A stretch of DNA of 64,000 nucleotides, taken from assembly GCA_947623455.1 (NCBI GenBank), contig OX392538.1:5890001-5954000 (forward strand), given 5' to 3'. Every line of letters begins with the position of its first letter. The first letter of the stretch is position 1. This document shows, piece after piece, positions 60,086 through 64,000 of this stretch. The notes beneath the pieces are model-generated. The model searched no databases and was not told the origin of the DNA. It worked only from the letters and a program-made list of their open reading frames with translations. A program made the position numbers and the translations under genes. This stretch comes from Mimachlamys varia (lineage: Eukaryota; Mollusca; Bivalvia; Pectinida; Pectinidae).

Positions 60086-61556
60086 GATATTTAAATATTT
60101 TTGTTTCCGTATTATCTATCTTATTATTAAACACAATGTATTATAATTATACAGTTATTATAAATATGTAAGAATATCATGTCTATCAGTGCAACATCGA
60201 AACATCCTGGCTAGACACTTTGGTGCAGTAGAGTTCATGGCCCAGTCAGGGCAAGAGTAAAAAATTGTGTTCCTTCCTTATTTGTGTTTCTAGGTATATC
60301 TAACAATAAGCCCATGCTCAGTAATAAGCCCATCCCGATATATTTAAGTTGAGATACAATCAAATGTTATGTTATTATCTTCTGTTATAAGTCTATCTCT
60401 ATATTTGGAGAAGGAGATCATACATTGCTCCCTAAAATTTTACATTTTTTAATAGCTTAACATTTTGTTGCAACATTATAAAGCAAAGTTGGTTGTAACC
60501 AATCAATGTGTCAACTGACCAAACATTAAGGAACATCTGAAGTTGAGGCTCTGTATCATCTAGTTTTCATTTGAATCCTCCTCGCAACGGAATATTGAAT
60601 GGTCTGAAATTATTAATGATATCCATCCCTGAAATCTACCGCCTACCATTGGGAAGAGTCCAGCATAACATATATTACTCTAGTATTAATTTGTGTGTAC
60701 AATTTGGACCTCACTATATTTTGCAGTACAGGGGAGATTACTGTGTTTATGCCAAGTATCACAGTAGAACTCTCTTGTGTTTTATATTTTCCTTCAGTGG
60801 GACAGGCATCTTTAAGTTGTCCATTTTTAGCTTGGTAGTTAAACATTGTTTTTGTCACCTGAATCTTTGATTGACAGCTAAGAGAAAAATAGCATTTTGT
60901 TTACTGACTCTCCTACAATGACATCTGCTGACATTGGTTTTGACATAATGAATACATTTATTTTGTAATATTAGAGAAATCATCTGGAAATGTATTGATT
61001 TTATGGACGTTCTGTACCAAAACAGATGATTGCATAGGTCACAGTTGGTCTGTGTTGTTGCGTGGGAATGTCTGTAGGAGAGCTGTCTTTATTATTCCCA
61101 AAGTACCTACATTTGCGTACACGCTAGCTAAAAATAGAATCACTAATTCACTCGCGCAACAGTAAACATGACTACTGTTGTGTGTAAACAGTGACGCTGT
61201 GATATATTTACAGGAAGTGAAGTGGAATATTAGATATATAAAATATTTATAGAGCTATATACAGGATGCAGTGTTCTATTTTCAACTATTTTGACTCCTA
61301 TAATCATACAATCCGTAACAGTAACACTCCATGTTATTCATTTTATCACCTCATTTCTTCTGGTGTTTATTGAATATACATGTACATTTTGTAAAAATAC
61401 ATCCTGTTATGAATAGATAACATTTCAAAAAGGAGATGTTTTTTTTTAGATGGTGGCAGATATAAATTGCACATAGAAATGGAATAACTAATGGATGCAT
61501 TCTCGTTTCCCTCAAGAGAATATTTCCCTTTTTATGCTCCATTAACTAAAATAAAT
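60086..61556. other. No gene seen
   Basis: AT-rich intron. A 99-codon ORF at 60571-60870 has hydrophobic stretches but no recognised family or splice context. Confidence 0.45.
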
Positions 61557-61805
61557 GTGACTGCATAGAAAGCTAGGGGTCATGGATTAAATTTTAATTC
61601 CCATTTGAGGTCATGTGACTGTAAAGCTAGGGGTCATGATTTGAATTTCATTTCCTTTTAAGTCATGTGACTGGAAAACTAGGGTTCATGGGTTAAATTT
61701 GATTACCTTTTTAGGTCATGTGACTGGAAGCTAGGGGTCATGAGTTAAATTTGATTCCCTTTTGAGGTCATGTGACTGGAAAGCTAGGGTTCTTGGGTTT
61801 TATTT
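61557..61805. repeat. 53-bp tandem repeat, about 4.5 units
   Basis: The unit contains AAGCTAGGGGTCATG, TTAAATTTGATTCCC and TTTGAGGTCATGTGACTG. Units are moderately diverged. Confidence 0.9.
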
Positions 61806-62072
61806 AATTGGAACAACCACATCTATTCATGTTGTTCAGTAAAAGTATTTCTAAGCTAAAGGGGCAGGGTTTAACTGATCAACCCCTGGTATTTCATAAT
61901 GAACTATTTTAACCATTGAATAGGAAGAGTTCAAATGTGTCTCCAGGGGTGAATGAGTTATTAGTAAATCTGTCAACAGTTCCATATTAGAGTATTTAAG
62001 AGTCAATACTCAGGTATTAATTGAAAGGCCCCTGTCTCATTTATTTCATCAACATAGACTATTTGGGTGATA

Positions 62073-63300
62073 TTTACTCTTGTTCCTGGTTTACCTGTAA
62101 CAGTGTTGGTGTGTACCTTTGTTCCTGGTTTACCTGTAACAGTGTTGGTGTGTACCATTGTTCCTGGTTTACCTGTAACAGTGTTGGTGTGCACCTTTGC
62201 TCCTGGTTTACCTGTAACAGTGTTGGTGTGTACCATTGTTCCTGGTTTACCTGTAACAGTGTTGGTGTGTACCATTGTTCTTGGTTTACCTTAACAGTGT
62301 TGGTGTGTACCTTTGTTCCTGGTTTACCTGTAACAGTGTTGGTGTGTACCTTTGTTCCTGGTTTACCTGTAACAGTGTTGGTGTGTACCTTTGTTCCTGG
62401 TTTACCTGTAACAGTGTTTGTGTTTACCATTGTTCCTGGTTTACCTGTAACAGTGTTGGTGTGTACCATTGTTCCTGGTTTACCTTAACAGTGTTGGTGT
62501 GTACCTTTGTTCCTGGTTTACCTGTACTTTAACAGTGTTGGTGTGTACCTTTGTTCCTGGTTTACCTGTACTTTAACAGTGTTGGTGTGTACCATTGTTC
62601 CTGGTTTACCTGTAACAGTGTTGGTGTGTACCATTGTTCCTGGTTTACCTTAACAGTGTTGGTGTGTACCTTTGTTCCTGGTTTACCTGTAACAGTGTTG
62701 GTGTGTACCATTGTTCCTGGTTTACCTGTAACAGTGTTGGTGTGTACCTTTGTTCCTGGTTTACCTGTAACAGTGTTGGTGTGTACCTTTGTTCCTGGTT
62801 TACCTGTAACAGTGTTGGTGTGTACCTTTGTTCCTGGTTTACCTGTAACAGTGTCGGTGTGTACCATTGTTCCTGGTTTACCTGTAACAGTGTCGGTGTG
62901 TACCTTTGTTCCTGGTTTACCTGTAACAGTGTTGGTGTGTACCTTTGTTCCTGGTTTACCTGTAACAGTGTTGGTGTGTACCTTTGTTCCTGGTTTACCT
63001 GTAACAGTGTTGGTGTGTACCATTGTTCCTGGTTTACCTGTAACAGTGTTGGTGTGTACCTTTGTTCCTGGTTTACCTGTAACAGTGTTGGTGTGTACCA
63101 TTGTTCCTGGTTTACCTGTAACAGTGTTGGTGTGTACCATTGTTCCTGGTTTACCTTAACAGTGTTGGTGTGTACCTTTGTTCCTGGTTTACCTGTAACA
63201 GTGTTAGTGTGTACCTTTGTTCCTGGTTTACCTGTAACAGTGTTGGTGTGTACCTTTGTTCCTGGTTTACCTGTACTGCAACAGTGTTGGTGTGTACCTT
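62073..63300. repeat. 39-bp minisatellite, about 31 units, abutting exon 2
   Basis: The unit contains GTTCCTGGTTTACCTGTAAC and AGTGTTGGTGTGTACC. Occasional units lack one base (ACCTTAACAG) or carry five extra (ACCTGTACTTTAACAG), which shifts the reading frame. The last unit ends about 35 bases before the exon 2 splice acceptor. ORFs of up to 226 codons here are artefacts. Confidence 0.95.
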
Positions 63301-63335
63301 ATTGTGGATATTAATCTATAATTTCTATTTTACAG

Positions 63336-63386
63336 GTTGTCTGTTTATGGAACACCTATGTCAAGTAGAAGAAGAATGTGTAGACG
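63336..63386 (+). CDS. PTPRN: PTPRN-like (IA-2/phogrin) gene, second coding exon
   Basis: The 51-nt exon lies between ATTTCTATTTTACAG and GTAAGTGAT, phase 1 on both sides. Joined to exon 1 it encodes GCLFMEHLCQVEEECVDG, the first G being split across the junction. Human PTPRN and PTPRN2 have, just after the signal peptide, a GCL(F/L)x3-LC-x3-E-x-C-x-DG segment with the same cysteine spacing (7, then 6). This is the start of the RESP18-like luminal domain. In the vertebrate proteins the next residues are (L/V)FG-x-C, so the next exon should supply a cysteine. The protein sits in dense-core secretory vesicles of neuroendocrine cells in animals studied. Identification rests on about 18 residues and the matching context, without a database search. 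Confidence 0.7.
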
Positions 63387-64000
63387 GTAAGTGATATTTC
63401 TATATTTGCCTCATAATTCCAGTATACTATAGGTATAACAAGTTCCTATCTAAAGGTACAGGTGATCTCCATTGGTTTTCTTTGATATGATGAGGGCTTT
63501 GAGGAGTCCAATAAGGATTTTGAGTATAAAAAATAAAATTTGTCAAAAGCATGCAATGCTTTTAGAGCATGAAAACATACAATTCTTTACTCAAAATTGT
63601 CTTTGGAGTATATAAAAGAAATGCAGGACAAAGTAATATTGTTTTGGAATACAAAAATTAGATTAAATGGACACTATTTTCACTATCAAAATAACAACAA
63701 CAAAAAATGAAATATATATAAGCATCTATTAACAGTTTACTAATTCACCTTAACCATTTTGAATGCTTAAATTATCAGTTAATCAATTCAGAATGTAGTT
63801 ATAAGTTTGTTTTGTAAAGAATTTAACAAAATTATTCTAAATATGTTTGTTGATACTGATGCTGTGACTTTTGTTGATACTGATGCTGTGACTGACAATG
63901 TTCCAAGCTAGGGTATAGCCTGTGCTGGACATGATTTTTTTCCCTAATAAAAATTAATATAGAAAAGACAAAAATATGAAATACTTACAAATTGATTTTT
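63387..64000 (+). other. Start of intron 2; 24-bp direct repeat
   Basis: AT-rich intron following GTAAGT. A 24-bp sequence with TTTGTTGATACTGATGCTG is duplicated in tandem at 63846-63869 and 63870-63893. Confidence 0.6.

Larger units (their letters stand above)
16949..63335 (+). other. Intron 1 of the PTPRN-like gene (about 46.4 kb)
   Basis: It is bounded by GTAAGT at 16949 and by ATTTCTATTTTACAG ending at 63335. Phase 1 joins exon 1 to exon 2 without loss of frame. No convincing internal exon was found. About 13 kb is minisatellite; the remainder is SINEs, fold-back elements and AT-rich sequence. An unrecognised short exon inside cannot be excluded. Confidence 0.6.

Noticed and set aside
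62021..63314. Repetitive ORFs on both strands next to exon 2
   Set aside because: A 39-bp minisatellite with 1- and 5-base unit indels that shift frame; not maintained as coding.

Overview
The window is eukaryotic nuclear DNA, most likely from a mollusc and probably a bivalve. The signs are AT-rich non-coding sequence, canonical GT-AG splice sites, tRNA-headed SINEs, gypsy-like and LINE fragments, and many minisatellites. The species call is an inference from repeat style. Only one host gene can be supported. It is a receptor-type tyrosine phosphatase N (IA-2/phogrin, PTPRN-like) gene on the + strand. A signal-peptide exon lies at 16816-16948. The second coding exon, 63336-63386, encodes GCLFMEHLCQVEEECVDG, whose cysteine spacing matches the N-terminus of PTPRN/PTPRN2. 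The gene continues beyond the right edge.

Layout. 1-5.5 kb is a graveyard of retroelements: two partial copies of a gypsy-like gag, a possible env-like remnant, and the C-terminal half of a LINE reverse-transcriptase ORF with an in-frame stop. 5.5-6.35 kb holds the most unusual object, a 311-bp miniature LTR retrotransposon (6015-6325, minus strand). It has a PBS, a PPT and a 4-bp target duplication, and its LTRs carry an almost complete tRNA-like sequence with Pol III boxes A and B followed by a T-run. A diverged relative lies at 5640-5824. 6.35-16.8 kb is 5' flank of the gene, with two minisatellites, a tRNA-headed SINE, several fold-back elements, and ten TGACGTCA (CRE-type) octamers that I do not see downstream. 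16,949-63,335 is intron 1, about 46.4 kb.

About 13 kb of intron 1 is minisatellite, in a dozen arrays with unit lengths of 28, 33, 34, 36, 39, 42, 45, 46, 53 and 85 bp. The largest is a 36-bp array of about 121 units (48286-52668). It is separated from its left part (46924-47367) by a 918-bp hAT-like DNA element. The rest of the intron holds SINEs, MITE-like fold-backs and plain AT-rich sequence. Several arrays carry RNA-processing-like signals in the sense orientation: tandem AATAAA in the 45-bp array, and pyrimidine tract plus YAG in four other arrays.

Nearly all long ORFs in the window arise because array periods are multiples of three, and I do not call them genes.
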